Assembly (NCBI RefSeq): GCF_030408035.1
Contig: NZ_JASDCF010000001.1
Coordinates: forward strand, 372,001-436,000
Direction: 5' to 3'
Length of the DNA stretch: 64,000 nucleotides
Source: Psychrobacter sp. APC 3426
Lineage (GTDB): Bacteria > Pseudomonadota > Gammaproteobacteria > Pseudomonadales > Moraxellaceae
In this document: piece by piece, positions 54,134-63,117 of the stretch
Position numbering within the stretch: the stretch's first letter is position 1
How the letters are laid out: the number at the start of each line of letters is the position of its first letter
The notes under the pieces: model-generated
Seen by the model: only the letters and a program-made list of their open reading frames with translations
Database searches by the model: none
What the model was told of the DNA's origin: nothing
Translations under genes and position numbers: made by a program

Positions 54134-56287
54134 TTAAAAATAGCGTCTATATGACAATTGCACATCGTCATTGGCATCGACGCGATCTTGCCAATCGTAG
54201 TTGGCATTGATGCGTAGTGCTTGTTTTTTATCGATATCGTATTGCAGACCTAAGCTTGAAATCGGCTGCCAGTAATGACCGCGAACGTTAGAGTCATCAC
54301 TGCTGCCATGATACCAATATGGCAATTGCAATTCAGCCTGCGCGCGTAACTGATTGTTAATCTGATAACGACAGCCAGCATTCACGCCTGCGCCTACGCG
54401 AAAACCTTTATTAATCCCGCGTCCCGCTTGCCCCTTCCCTGATAACAAGGCGTAGCATAGCTGTGGCGGCATCTCACCAGTACCAGCACTAGGTGTACCG
54501 AACGCCCATGACCAGCCAGTTTCATAGCCAACGCTCCCAACTAAATGATCCCGACCCTCTGCTTGCGAGCCATCATTCACGCGCGTCGCTTCAACACTTG
54601 CGCCCCAAGTCTTGCCTTGCTTGGCAGTATTGACCGGATTAAAAGAGCGTCCGCGCAGCACAGTGAAGTTTTCTAACACCACGCTGTCAGGTTCATTGTC
54701 CTTACTGCTATCAGTATCATAAAAGCGCAGCGTAGTGGCGAGCGCTTCTAAATTAAAGAACTGTGAAAATCCTGACGCCCGATCAAGGGTGTCATGAAAG
54801 CCTAGACGTAATCCAACATCGACATAGCTGTTGTCACCGCGCTGACCAATACCAATTTGAGCCACTTGCAAAGGATGCCTATCGATAGGGTTATTATCCG
54901 AGGCGACAATACCGTGATCTATAATCGTTTTTGGGTCAGCATCAGATATACTTGATGCCAAATTGTGCTCTGCTGATTTAATATCACGAGCGTCATCTTT
55001 AGACAATTTCTGATAACCAAGCGCCGCTGCTGCCTTAGCTTTATTCAGCTCGGCTTGACGTACGGTACTGTCAGATGGCGTGGAACGAGCATCTGCTAAT
55101 ATACCTTCGTTATTTAGCAGTTGAATCACATCAGAGGGAATGACGACATAGGGCAATTGACTGAGCAAATCCTGCTCAGGGCGCACGACATCAATCAACC
55201 GTAAAATCTCAGAAGCACAGTTGTCTGTGGTGAAATAATAAGGAATATCTAAATCCTTGGTTTCCCATACATGCAATATAATCTGCTGTACTTCTGCGGG
55301 TGTTAAACCCAACTGATACGTCCAAGCGTCGCGCTCATCGTCTTTGAGGTACTTGGCCAGCTTTTCTGGATAAGGATCAATTTCAATCCTATTATCATAG
55401 CCGCCACTGGTAGCCTTGACAGCATAAACGGCAAAAGCATCGTCAGGATTACCATCGACGGTATCATTGAGCGCGTAAGCATGATGAATTTGGCTAGGAT
55501 CTGCCGCGCTTGCTGGCGAGTCAATACGCAGCAAGGTATGAGCAAAAGCGGAGATAGGATTGTCCAAATACTCCTCAGCAAACATAATCGACAGCTGCTT
55601 GGGGTTCAGCATGGCCATCCACTCTTTAAACTCAGGGCAGTCAGCTTGCAAGCTCGAACTATCAATGCCCAAAGTCTCAGTAAGCCAATGCGTGCGTGCT
55701 GGAAAACGACAAATGGCTGAGTTTGAGTTATTGGTAGACTGTGTGGTTTGAGAGGCTGCAATTTGATTGGCAAATGCCACGAGCATTGCATCAAGCTCAG
55801 CACTGGCATCCTGTTGACCATTCGCACTGAGAAAAAACTCTGGACTATCGATTAAGCTTTTAGGCGCACCTTTATCAAAGAGCGACTTTTTATCATCTAA
55901 AAAATATAATAACCGTCGCCAAGTTGTATGTTCGGCTAGGTTGTCTGACTGTACTTGCTTGCGCCACTTGGCTAGTAATTGTTCGGCCTCTAGTAAATTA
56001 GCTTGGTTGTTTTGTACATCTTGGATATTCTGTTTGCTTTTCACATTTCTATCTGACGTGTTCTGCACAACGGTCTTGGCAGTCGATTTTGTCGTGGCAG
56101 TTTGCGGTGAAAGAGCTAGTTCGCCTGTCGTCATTAGTGATGCTGGTGTTGGCAGAAAAGCCTGCGCATTTGCAGAGAGTAGTAGCCCAGCAATAACAAG
56201 TGGCAAACGTGCTCGATGACTGCAAGCTCGCAGGCTAATTGCGCTTAAGGTACAATCTACAGATATAGAAGACGGCTTTATAAACAT
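54134..56287 (-). CDS. Lnb-like (DUF4105) periplasmic protein with predicted outer-membrane barrel
   Basis: 717 residues. Signal peptide ending ANAQA about residue 43. A helical region spans 75-230. The DUF4105/Lnb core runs about 235-385: EEYLDNPISAFAHTLLRID with His near 249, AVYAVKATSGGYDNRIEIDPY, and YYFTTDNCASEILRLID with Cys near 357. Those His/Cys positions fit the catalytic pair proposed for Lnb lipoprotein N-acyltransferases. The last 250 residues are alternating aromatic/polar strands (VDVGLRLGFHDTL, GASVEATRV, LGLQYDID) ending in YRRYF, the aromatic end typical of outer-membrane barrels. The barrel and the enzymatic role are inference. First gene of a three-gene minus-strand run. 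Confidence 0.75.
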   Translation of the reverse strand: MFIKPSSISVDCTLSAISLRACSHRARLPLVIAGLLLSANAQAFLPTPASLMTTGELALSPQTATTKSTAKTVVQNTSDRNVKSKQNIQDVQNNQANLLEAEQLLAKWRKQVQSDNLAEHTTWRRLLYFLDDKKSLFDKGAPKSLIDSPEFFLSANGQQDASAELDAMLVAFANQIAASQTTQSTNNSNSAICRFPARTHWLTETLGIDSSSLQADCPEFKEWMAMLNPKQLSIMFAEEYLDNPISAFAHTLLRIDSPASAADPSQIHHAYALNDTVDGNPDDAFAVYAVKATSGGYDNRIEIDPYPEKLAKYLKDDERDAWTYQLGLTPAEVQQIILHVWETKDLDIPYYFTTDNCASEILRLIDVVRPEQDLLSQLPYVVIPSDVIQLLNNEGILADARSTPSDSTVRQAELNKAKAAAALGYQKLSKDDARDIKSAEHNLASSISDADPKTIIDHGIVASDNNPIDRHPLQVAQIGIGQRGDNSYVDVGLRLGFHDTLDRASGFSQFFNLEALATTLRFYDTDSSKDNEPDSVVLENFTVLRGRSFNPVNTAKQGKTWGASVEATRVNDGSQAEGRDHLVGSVGYETGWSWAFGTPSAGTGEMPPQLCYALLSGKGQAGRGINKGFRVGAGVNAGCRYQINNQLRAQAELQLPYWYHGSSDDSNVRGHYWQPISSLGLQYDIDKKQALRINANYDWQDRVDANDDVQLSYRRYF

Positions 56288-56509
56288 GAGGTAAAATCTC
56301 GCACGTTATTATTGATACGCTGGTAGCGCTGCTAAGGTCTAATCAACAAGTTCTGCTAGGCTGTTGACTTAAATATCTCAAAAGTTATCTTGGAACTAAA
56401 TTATTTGGTTCTTAAGCATATAAGTTATGTTTGTTATTATTTTACGAAAACTTATTAGATACATGCTTTAGCTGCATACTTGTTAATACCATTATATAAA
56501 GAGAACATT

Positions 56510-57109
56510 ATGCTCAGTTCAGCTACCCCATCGTCAATGACTATCAAAGATGGCCTATTATCCAACGCAACATGGCTTGCATCACCGAATTATAATAAAC
56601 GACCTGACAATACGACTATTGATACTATCGTCATTCATAATATTAGCCTACCACCCAATGAGTTTGGCGCCTGTGGCACTGACGGCGTACATTATGTAAA
56701 AGCGCTATTTACCAATCAATTAGACTGGGATGCCCATCCTTATTTTCAAACCATTAAAGGCGCAGAAGTATCAGCGCACCTATTTATCGAACGTGATGGC
56801 ACTATTACTCAATTTGTAAACTTCAATGAACGCGCGTGGCATGCGGGCAGGTCAAGCTACCTTGGCCGACCTGAATGTAACGATTATAGCATTGGCATCG
56901 AGCTTGAAGGGTCAGATTTTGTGTCCTTCACCACCGCTCAATACGACACGCTTGCAGCAGTAGTCGCCGCTATATACGCCGCCTATCCAAAAACCCGCCG
57001 ACACCTAACCGGACACAGTGATATCGCGCCGGGACGTAAGACAGATCCCGGTGATTATTTTGAATGGGCAAAGTTGCGCGGGCTGGTAGCGCGAAAGCTG
57101 AACGACTAA
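56510..57109 (+). CDS. ampD: 1,6-anhydro-N-acetylmuramyl-L-alanine amidase
   Basis: 199 residues from MLSSATPSSM; AGAGAA lies upstream, the frame can be extended ten codons but without support. Zinc amidase of the Amidase_2 family. Zinc ligands His43 (TIVIHNISLPP), His169 (LTGHSDIAPGRKTDPG) and Asp179; catalytic Glu131 (IGIELEG) and Lys177. It removes the stem peptide from anhydro-muropeptides during cytosolic recycling, thereby also limiting AmpC induction where present. Placed 175 bases before murJ on the same strand. Confidence 0.95.
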   Translation: MLSSATPSSMTIKDGLLSNATWLASPNYNKRPDNTTIDTIVIHNISLPPNEFGACGTDGVHYVKALFTNQLDWDAHPYFQTIKGAEVSAHLFIERDGTITQFVNFNERAWHAGRSSYLGRPECNDYSIGIELEGSDFVSFTTAQYDTLAAVVAAIYAAYPKTRRHLTGHSDIAPGRKTDPGDYFEWAKLRGLVARKLND

Positions 57110-57284
57110 CTTATGACAATTAGCAAGATAGCGATTACTCATAATAACAGCAGCATCCAATTCCACATCCAATTCATTTATCTATGCTATAGATATGCCA
57201 TGAAAATGCTATAATCCGTCAGTTTTTTGACAACAGTAAATAAGCAAACAACCATCCCTAAACAAATTAGCAGAATAGGTTCTC

Positions 57285-58835
57285 ATGGCAAAAAGTCGGT
57301 TATTTCGTTCAACCATGGTGGTCAGTAGCATGACCATGCTGTCGCGTATTTTGGGTTTGGTACGCGATATTGTATTATTAGGTGTCTTCGGCGCAGGTGG
57401 CCTGATGGATGCCTTTTTGGTCGCCTTTAAGATACCAAACTTTTTGCGGCGTTTATTTGCAGAAGGCGCGTTTAGCCAAGCTTTCGTTCCTGTACTGTCC
57501 GAATATAAAGAAAAATACAGCCTGCAACAGGTACAGATTTTGGTCAGTCGTACCTCAGGGGCGTTGTTGCTAGTTTTATCCATGCTGACAGTGGTTGTTA
57601 TTTTGATCGCGCCTTGGGTGGTGACATTATTTGCGCCTGGCTTTGCCGATCAGCCCGATAAATTTGCAATTACTGCTGAGCTGCTCCGTCTGACCTTCCC
57701 CTACTTGCTCTTCATTTCTATGACCGCTTTTGCCAGCGGTATTCTGCAAAGTTATGGTCGTTTTGCTGCGCCAGCCTTTGCACCAGTATTATTAAACTTG
57801 TGTATGATTGGCGGTGCGCTGATTTTCGCCCCAATGTTTGATACGCCGATTATGGCGCTCGGTTATGCGGTTGCTATCGCTGGTTTGTTACAGTTTCTGA
57901 TACAGCTGCCGCAGTTATGGCAACAAAAACTGCTTGTCGCACCCAAAGTTGATTTCAAGCACGAAGGCGTTAGACGTATCCTAAAACTCATGCTGCCGGC
58001 TATCTTTGGCGTCTCTGTCACTCAAATTAACCTGCTACTAAATACTATCTTTGCCTCTCTCATGATAGGCGGTTCAGTCTCTTGGTTATATGCTGCCGAA
58101 CGTATGAGCGAGCTACCACTAGGACTAATCGGTGTGGCTATTGGTACGGTTATTCTGCCAAGCTTGTCAAAAAGTGAAGCGCAAAAAGATGATGTTAGCT
58201 TTAAAAAGACCATTGATTGGGCAGCGCGGCTAATCATTTTGGTTGGTGTTCCAGCATCAGCAGCTCTGTTTATACTGGCAGATACGTTGATGCAGGCGCT
58301 GTTCTTACGTGGTGAATTCACCTTACGTGATGCGCAGATGAGTGCGCTAGCGTTACGCAGTATGGCAGGTGGTATTTTAGGCTTTATGCTGATTAAAATC
58401 TTTGCACCAGCATTTTTTGCCCGCCAAGATACCAGAACACCGGTAAAAATCGGTATCGTTTCCGTTTTTGCCAATATGATATTTAGTGTCATATTTATCG
58501 GCATATTTTACTTCTTTGACATGCCGTTGCATGGCGGCTTAGCATTAGCAACGACGGGAGCAGCCTTTGTAAACGCAGGCTTGTTGTATTATTTCTTACA
58601 TAAGCGTGAGATATTCCGTTTTGGCAGTCACTGGAAAAAACTGTTTGCTCAATTTGTGATTTCTACAAGCGCTATGGTTGCCGTGCTTTATGTCATGCTG
58701 CCCTACTTCCCAACTGATGATGCTCAATGGCGACGTATAGCAGCTTTGCTCATTATGTGTGCGGTTGGTGCGGTAGTTTATGGCGTGGTGTTGTTAGCAA
58801 CAGGCTTCCGTCCTCGTCAGCTAAAACATGGTTAA
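57285..58835 (+). CDS. murJ: Lipid II flippase MurJ
   Basis: 516 residues, about 14 hydrophobic segments, MOP superfamily (MviN). LSRILGLVRDIVLLGVFGAGG, FAEGAFSQAFVPVLSEY and ERMSELPLGLIGVAIGTVILP are conserved. Essential Arg residues of the central cavity (R18, R24 in E. coli) fall in SRILGLVRD; the third lies in FARQDTRTPV. It moves lipid II made by MurG to the periplasmic face. AGG lies 5-6 bases before the ATG. The tnpB element copy 2 begins only 8 bases past its stop codon, without damaging it. Confidence 0.97.
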   Translation: MAKSRLFRSTMVVSSMTMLSRILGLVRDIVLLGVFGAGGLMDAFLVAFKIPNFLRRLFAEGAFSQAFVPVLSEYKEKYSLQQVQILVSRTSGALLLVLSMLTVVVILIAPWVVTLFAPGFADQPDKFAITAELLRLTFPYLLFISMTAFASGILQSYGRFAAPAFAPVLLNLCMIGGALIFAPMFDTPIMALGYAVAIAGLLQFLIQLPQLWQQKLLVAPKVDFKHEGVRRILKLMLPAIFGVSVTQINLLLNTIFASLMIGGSVSWLYAAERMSELPLGLIGVAIGTVILPSLSKSEAQKDDVSFKKTIDWAARLIILVGVPASAALFILADTLMQALFLRGEFTLRDAQMSALALRSMAGGILGFMLIKIFAPAFFARQDTRTPVKIGIVSVFANMIFSVIFIGIFYFFDMPLHGGLALATTGAAFVNAGLLYYFLHKREIFRFGSHWKKLFAQFVISTSAMVAVLYVMLPYFPTDDAQWRRIAALLIMCAVGAVVYGVVLLATGFRPRQLKHG

Positions 58836-58843
58836 AACTAAGT

Positions 58844-58975
58844 GATGAACTACCGACCACCTAAAGAGGTGGCGGTTTCTTAGGTAATACCCATACTTGA
58901 TACGATGTTTTGTATCAGCGGTTAGGCAAATGGACTAAGCTAACCCCGTCGCACCGACGGTTTTGAGTGTTGCCA
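58844..58975 (-). ncRNA. Candidate omega/reRNA scaffold at the right end, copy 2
   Basis: Three hairpins as in copy 1: CCGTCG/CGACGG at the tnpB stop, GATAC/GTATC and the terminal ACC/GGT hairpin, in the same spacing. Conservation across the two copies while the flanks differ argues for RNA function. The guide would start just below 58844. Boundaries approximate. Confidence 0.5.
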
Positions 58976-60083
58976 ACTTCAATCCTTCGTTTAGGATATT
59001 GATACTGGCATTTATGTCTCTATCGTTGGATTGCAAGCAGCTGGGGCAATTCCATGATCTCACCTGTAATGGTAGCTCAGCCTTAGTGAGTAAGTGACCA
59101 CAGCCTGAGCAGGTCTTAGACGATGGATACCATCGGTCTATTTTGACAAGCGTTTTGCCGTACCATTCAGCCTTGTAGTTCAGCATGGTGGTGAAGGTTG
59201 ACCATGAGCTATCTGATATGGCTTTAGATAACTTTCTATTCTTAACCATGCCTTTGATGTTTAAGTCCTCAATGGCAATCACATCGTGGTTTTTGATGAG
59301 AGTGAATGAGAGTTTGTGTAGAAAGTCTTTTCGGCAATTCGTGATACGCTCGTAGACTTTGGCGACTTTGATTTTTTGCTTTTGGTAGTTGCGGCTGTCA
59401 GACAGCTTGCGTTGATTCGCTTTGGCCACTGCTCTACGCTTGGCCAGTATTTTCTGTTCACGTGCAAGCTTATCTTGTAGCCTCGATAGAAACTTAGGAT
59501 TGGCAACTTTTGTACCGTCCGATAGGGCGATAAAGTCTGTCAGTCCTAAATCAATGCCGATGTTAGAGTGGGTTTTTAGCAACGGCTCTACGATAGTTTC
59601 AACCAATAGGCTGACGTAGTATTTGCCTGATGTGGTCTTGGATACTGTCGCTGACTTGATTAAGCCACTTACCTTACTTGGGAACTTAGCGGGGATATGA
59701 CCAATTTTAGGCAGTTTAACGGTATTGTTTGTGACCGCTACTGTGCCCTTTTGGTTATTGGTGGTGTAGCTGTCACGATGGCCTTTTTTCTTGAACTTAG
59801 GGAAGCCTGAGCCTTTGAAGAATTTACTATAAGCGGCTCTTAGGTTTTGCTGGACGTTAGCCAGTGCTAAGCTATCGACGTCTTTGAGCCATTCAAATTC
59901 TTTTTTATAGTGAGCAGGGGTGTTTTTAAGCTCGGTCTTATGCTCGTTGTAATGATCAATCTTGTCACTAAGCATCCTATTCCAGATAAAGCGTGTACAG
60001 CCGAATGATTTGGCAAAGAATATTTGCTGACCCTCATTAGGGTATAATCTTACTTTATAGGCTTTTAGGATTTGTTTTGGCAT
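58935..60083 (-). CDS. tnpB: RNA-guided nuclease TnpB, copy 2
   Basis: 382 residues from MPKQILKAYK, which aligns residue by residue with copy 1; a GTG/ATG extension of seven codons is rejected on that basis. Asp178, Glu272 and the DRDINAS aspartates are all present, as are the four zinc cysteines. Differences from copy 1 (about 37) are mostly conservative; clusters occur at 131-139 and 350-353, the latter next to the last catalytic Asp (QSNDRD instead of QKHDRD). Confidence 0.92.
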   Translation of the reverse strand: MPKQILKAYKVRLYPNEGQQIFFAKSFGCTRFIWNRMLSDKIDHYNEHKTELKNTPAHYKKEFEWLKDVDSLALANVQQNLRAAYSKFFKGSGFPKFKKKGHRDSYTTNNQKGTVAVTNNTVKLPKIGHIPAKFPSKVSGLIKSATVSKTTSGKYYVSLLVETIVEPLLKTHSNIGIDLGLTDFIALSDGTKVANPKFLSRLQDKLAREQKILAKRRAVAKANQRKLSDSRNYQKQKIKVAKVYERITNCRKDFLHKLSFTLIKNHDVIAIEDLNIKGMVKNRKLSKAISDSSWSTFTTMLNYKAEWYGKTLVKIDRWYPSSKTCSGCGHLLTKAELPLQVRSWNCPSCLQSNDRDINASINILNEGLKLATLKTVGATGLA

Positions 60084-60285
60084 GAAGCTATTGTACCATA
60101 CCAAAAGTCTGACGCATTCATCCCTCTACTTTAGAAGTAGAGGAATTCTGCGCTGAAAATGTTAAAAAATAAGTAGCGTACAAACTTACGAAACCAAAAC
60201 AAGCTTAGTATGAGAATTGACAGTGAAGGATGCTGATAGTTGCCATAATTGTTCTTTAATGAATAAATGGCTATTGAGGACTATT

Positions 60286-60933
60286 ATGACAACTAAAAAT
60301 TCAGCATTACAAGCTTCACGACCTACATTGTTACGCTTGCCAACCATACTAACTGTAGGCTTGCTAAGCACTGGATTGCTTTTAAGTGGTTGCAGCGACA
60401 ACGATAATGCAGAGACAGCTGCCAGTGATACTGCTAGTAATCCTGAAGACACCGCAGCTGTTGTTGAAACATCTGAGGATGACACAGCTGGCGCAGAATT
60501 AACTGATGCTGATAATGATGTTGAAAGTGAGCAGATAGCGAATAGCGCTGAAGAAGAAACCATTATCGATAGTGATAATATCAATCCAGTTACCTCCTCT
60601 GCCGAGCAAAACAGCCTAGTTACCAATCCAACCAAGGCTGGTACACCAGAAGATACCGTTAAGAAAGCGCTAAACAGCTTGTATTATGGCGACGCGAAGA
60701 AATCTGCCTCTTATTATGAAGTAGATATGGCAAACTTCGAAGAAGAGTTAGCCAATACGCAGGCTGCTTTTCAGCAAACGGTCGAAGGCGTCACTATTAC
60801 TGATACTAAATACAATGATGATAAAACTCGTGCCACTATCACTGGTGAGCTGATGCTAAAAAATCAAAGTGAGCCTGCGCCACTGACCTATGAATTGCAG
60901 AAGATAGATAATCAATGGAAGATTTTAGGTTAG
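60286..60933 (+). CDS. Lipoprotein with NTF2-like (DUF4878-type) domain
   Basis: 215 residues. I start at the ATG at 60286 (GAGGA 7 bases upstream). A signal peptide ends in a lipobox LLSGC at about 36, so the mature protein should be lipid-anchored. An acidic, low-complexity linker (about 38-108, rich in Asp, Glu, Ala, Thr) follows. The C-terminal domain (about 112-215) begins GTPEDTVKKALNSLYYGDAKKSASYY and ends LTYELQKIDNQWKIL, the shape of DUF4878/NTF2-like lipoproteins. Function unknown. The start of the frame lies 117 bases beyond the tnpB element. Confidence 0.75.
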   Translation: MTTKNSALQASRPTLLRLPTILTVGLLSTGLLLSGCSDNDNAETAASDTASNPEDTAAVVETSEDDTAGAELTDADNDVESEQIANSAEEETIIDSDNINPVTSSAEQNSLVTNPTKAGTPEDTVKKALNSLYYGDAKKSASYYEVDMANFEEELANTQAAFQQTVEGVTITDTKYNDDKTRATITGELMLKNQSEPAPLTYELQKIDNQWKILG

Positions 60934-60972
60934 AGCATTTGACTTCCGTTATGTGACTACCATTGTCTAAAC

Positions 60973-61602
60973 TTATTCATCTACGTCATTGTCTAACATC
61001 ATTGCCTTACCAAGCATCACAACATCTGCGATGAAACCTTGCATATCCATATCGCAAACTTTTGGCATATATCCCCACTGCTCAAAGCCAAGCTTACGGA
61101 ACAATCCTAAGCTTGGTTTATTATGGGCAAAGACAAGCGCGACGATATTGTGAATACCTAGACTTGGCGCTTGCGTAAGCATCCAACGCGCAAGTAAGCT
61201 ACCCAAGCCTTTCCCTTGATAATCCTGATGTAAGTAGATACTGATCTCAGTGCTAATATGATAAGCCGGTCGTGCGTATAAATCACTGAAACTGCCCCAC
61301 GCGACAATTGGCGACTCGGCTTGCGCTGTGCTTTCGTTAGCTTCATCCATCAATTTAACAACAGCTCTAACCACGTAAATAGGGCGCGTTGAACTATGTA
61401 TATGCTCATCAAACCACTCTGTACGCTCCTCAAGAGTTACTGGAGCAAGATTGGCAGTTGCCTGTTTGCCTGGAATACTCTGATTATAGATTGCTAAAAT
61501 CTCTGACAAGTCTGCCTTACTAGCACGCTGCACAATAAACTGAGCGTTCAGATTATGCATTGATGAAACAGATGGTATAGCATTCAAGGCAACGTTAGTC
61601 AT
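60973..61602 (-). CDS. GNAT-family N-acetyltransferase (phosphinothricin-type)
   Basis: 209 residues from MTNVALNAIPS; GGAAA lies 6 bases upstream. GNAT fold: IVQRASKADLSEILAIYNQSI (motif C region), then SISTEISIYLHQDYQGKGLGSLLARWML with the acetyl-CoA loop QGKGLGS, then NIVALVFAHNKPSLGLFRKLGFEQWGYM. The pattern is that of the PAT/bar subgroup, which acetylates small amines or amino-acid analogues. Actual substrate unknown. It diverges from ribF and converges with the lipoprotein gene. Confidence 0.85.
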   Translation of the reverse strand: MTNVALNAIPSVSSMHNLNAQFIVQRASKADLSEILAIYNQSIPGKQATANLAPVTLEERTEWFDEHIHSSTRPIYVVRAVVKLMDEANESTAQAESPIVAWGSFSDLYARPAYHISTEISIYLHQDYQGKGLGSLLARWMLTQAPSLGIHNIVALVFAHNKPSLGLFRKLGFEQWGYMPKVCDMDMQGFIADVVMLGKAMMLDNDVDE

Positions 61603-61853
61603 AGGATTTCCATAGCTAATGGTAGAGTTTGTGATAAGTGATAAGCAATTAGGCATCAGTTATAGTCAACATGCGGTCATAGTCACTGTTTTCAGCGAGA
61701 ATGACAGCCTGATATGGCTGATTTAAATTGAGACAGACACAAGGCGCTATCAAGTGCAAATTTATACGGGAGACTTTAGGCGAGATTATTGCTGTCATTC
61801 TTTTATAATGGATTGACTATACTTGTATTATCAGCAGACTATAGGATGTTAGT

Positions 61854-61886
61854 ATGGTTATTTTACTTTATAATGACTGGTTTTAG
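61854..61886 (+). CDS. Possible leader peptide (10 codons) upstream of ribF
   Basis: ATG at 61854 with AGGA 7 bases before it, encoding MVILLYNDWF, stop TAG at 61884-61886. The stop codon abuts the first base of a terminator stem. A TTGACT at 61813 with GACTAT 18 bases later could be its promoter. Short frames of this size occur often by chance, so this is a candidate only. Confidence 0.35.
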   Translation: MVILLYNDWF

Positions 61887-61925
61887 ACACATCAATCTTT
61901 AATAGAGGTGTGTTTTTTATTTTTT
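61887..61925 (+). terminator. Terminator hairpin between the candidate leader and ribF
   Basis: Stem ACACATC / GGTGTGT (7 bp with one G-U pair, 61887-61893 and 61907-61913), then TTTTTATTTTTT. It lies 30 bases before ribF on the same strand. It could be an attenuator or the end of a small transcript. Confidence 0.6.
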
Positions 61926-61956
61926 ATCTGTTCTTATCTATCATAGCTGAAAACTT

Positions 61957-63000
61957 ATGAACACCTATTTTCTTGAGCAACTGATTGCATCGCCAAGCAC
62001 CTTGCCTGCAAATACCAGCCCAGTAGATTTGGCACCCTGTGTGCTGACTATTGGTAACTTCGACGGTGTGCATTTGGGTCATCAAGCGATGCTAGCCCAA
62101 GTTCGTGATATTGCTAACGCGCAAAATCTTGGCTCTGCCGTGATGATATTTGAGCCACAGCCACGTGAGTTTTTTGCGCCAACGACTGCGCCCGCTCGTC
62201 TGACCAATCTAGCCGAAAAACAAGCCTTGCTTGCAGAATACGGCATTGAGACGCTAATTGTAGCAAGCTTTGATAGCGATTTTCGCTCGTTAGCAGCGCA
62301 AGCATTTGCTGATATATTAGCTCTGCGCTTAAACGTAAAATCATTGGTATTGGGTGATGACTTTAAATTCGGTCATGACCGTACCGGTGACAGCCAGTTT
62401 TTGCGTGACTATGGCTTAGATGTAACCAATCTGCATACCGTCATAGATGATAGTGGTAAAGCCGCACGCATCAGCTCTACCCGTGTTCGTGACTTATTAT
62501 TGGCTGGTGACCTCGACGCTGCCAACGCGCTACTTGGTCGCGATTATATGATGACAGGATTGGTCATCGGTGGTGATAAAATCGGTCGCACCATGGATTT
62601 CCCAACTGCCAATATAGAATTAAAACGCTTGAAGCCCGCCCTACACGGTATCTTTGCAGTCGATGTGGTCAGTTTAGATAATGATGGAAAAGTAATACCT
62701 AATGGTTTATCGGCATTTGCCATTAATAATAAATCAGGCATCGAAGGCTTACGTCCGGACAGTTTATTTGGTACAGCCAGTATTGGCACTAGACCCTCTG
62801 TAAACAAAGGACATGAATGGCGTTTAGAGGTTCACTTTCCAAAATTGCAAGCCGACTTATACGGCTTGACATTACAGGTGCGCTTTTTACATTATCTGCA
62901 TGGTGAACGCCATTATGAAAGCTTAGAGGCATTGAAAAAAGGCATTCATAATGATGTTAAAGACTTGGTTGTGTGGCGAGATAAGCAGAACATTGGTTAG
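61957..63000 (+). CDS. ribF: Bifunctional riboflavin kinase / FAD synthetase
   Basis: 347 residues. The N-terminal FAD-synthetase domain has TIGNFDGVHLGHQAML (the HxGH nucleotidyltransferase motif), SLVLGDDFKFGHDRTGD and ARISSTRVRDLLLAGD. The C-terminal flavokinase domain has GGDKIGRTMDFPTANIEL and TASIGTRPSVN, with the catalytic Glu in WRLEVHFP. Makes FMN and then FAD. There is no FMN riboswitch visible; instead a terminator stands in the leader. The usual neighbour ileS does not follow here. Confidence 0.97.
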   Translation: MNTYFLEQLIASPSTLPANTSPVDLAPCVLTIGNFDGVHLGHQAMLAQVRDIANAQNLGSAVMIFEPQPREFFAPTTAPARLTNLAEKQALLAEYGIETLIVASFDSDFRSLAAQAFADILALRLNVKSLVLGDDFKFGHDRTGDSQFLRDYGLDVTNLHTVIDDSGKAARISSTRVRDLLLAGDLDAANALLGRDYMMTGLVIGGDKIGRTMDFPTANIELKRLKPALHGIFAVDVVSLDNDGKVIPNGLSAFAINNKSGIEGLRPDSLFGTASIGTRPSVNKGHEWRLEVHFPKLQADLYGLTLQVRFLHYLHGERHYESLEALKKGIHNDVKDLVVWRDKQNIG

Positions 63001-63056
63001 AAATATTTTCTAATGTCAAGTACACCTAACTTAAAGCATGTCTGATTTATAGGCAG

Positions 63057-63093
63057 AAAAAACCCACAGCGTAAATCACGTCTGTGGGTTTTT
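63057..63093 (+). terminator. Terminator after ribF (bidirectional)
   Basis: AACCCACAG / CTGTGGGTT stem flanked by A and T runs, between the converging ribF and DUF2789 genes. Confidence 0.85.
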
Positions 63094-63117
63094 CTTTTCA
63101 TCAAGTTTTATCTGTGT

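Larger units (their letters stand above)
58844..60168 (-). mobile_element. IS200/IS605-family (IS1341-like) element, copy 2, tnpB only
   Basis: Same organisation as copy 1: right end at GATGAACTAC (58844), tnpB, left-end hairpin with a perfect stem CCTCTACTT / AAGTAGAGG (60122-60143), outer limit GTTAAAAA (60168). No tnpA. It lies between murJ and a lipoprotein gene. Copy 2 has a slightly shorter left spacer than copy 1. Confidence 0.85.

Noticed and set aside
58022-58504. 160-codon frame antisense to murJ
   Set aside because: Shadow of the MurJ coding frame, no ribosome site.
60186-60635. 149-codon frame antisense to the lipoprotein
   Set aside because: Created by the low-complexity acidic linker; the Ser/Ala/Val-rich translation mirrors it.
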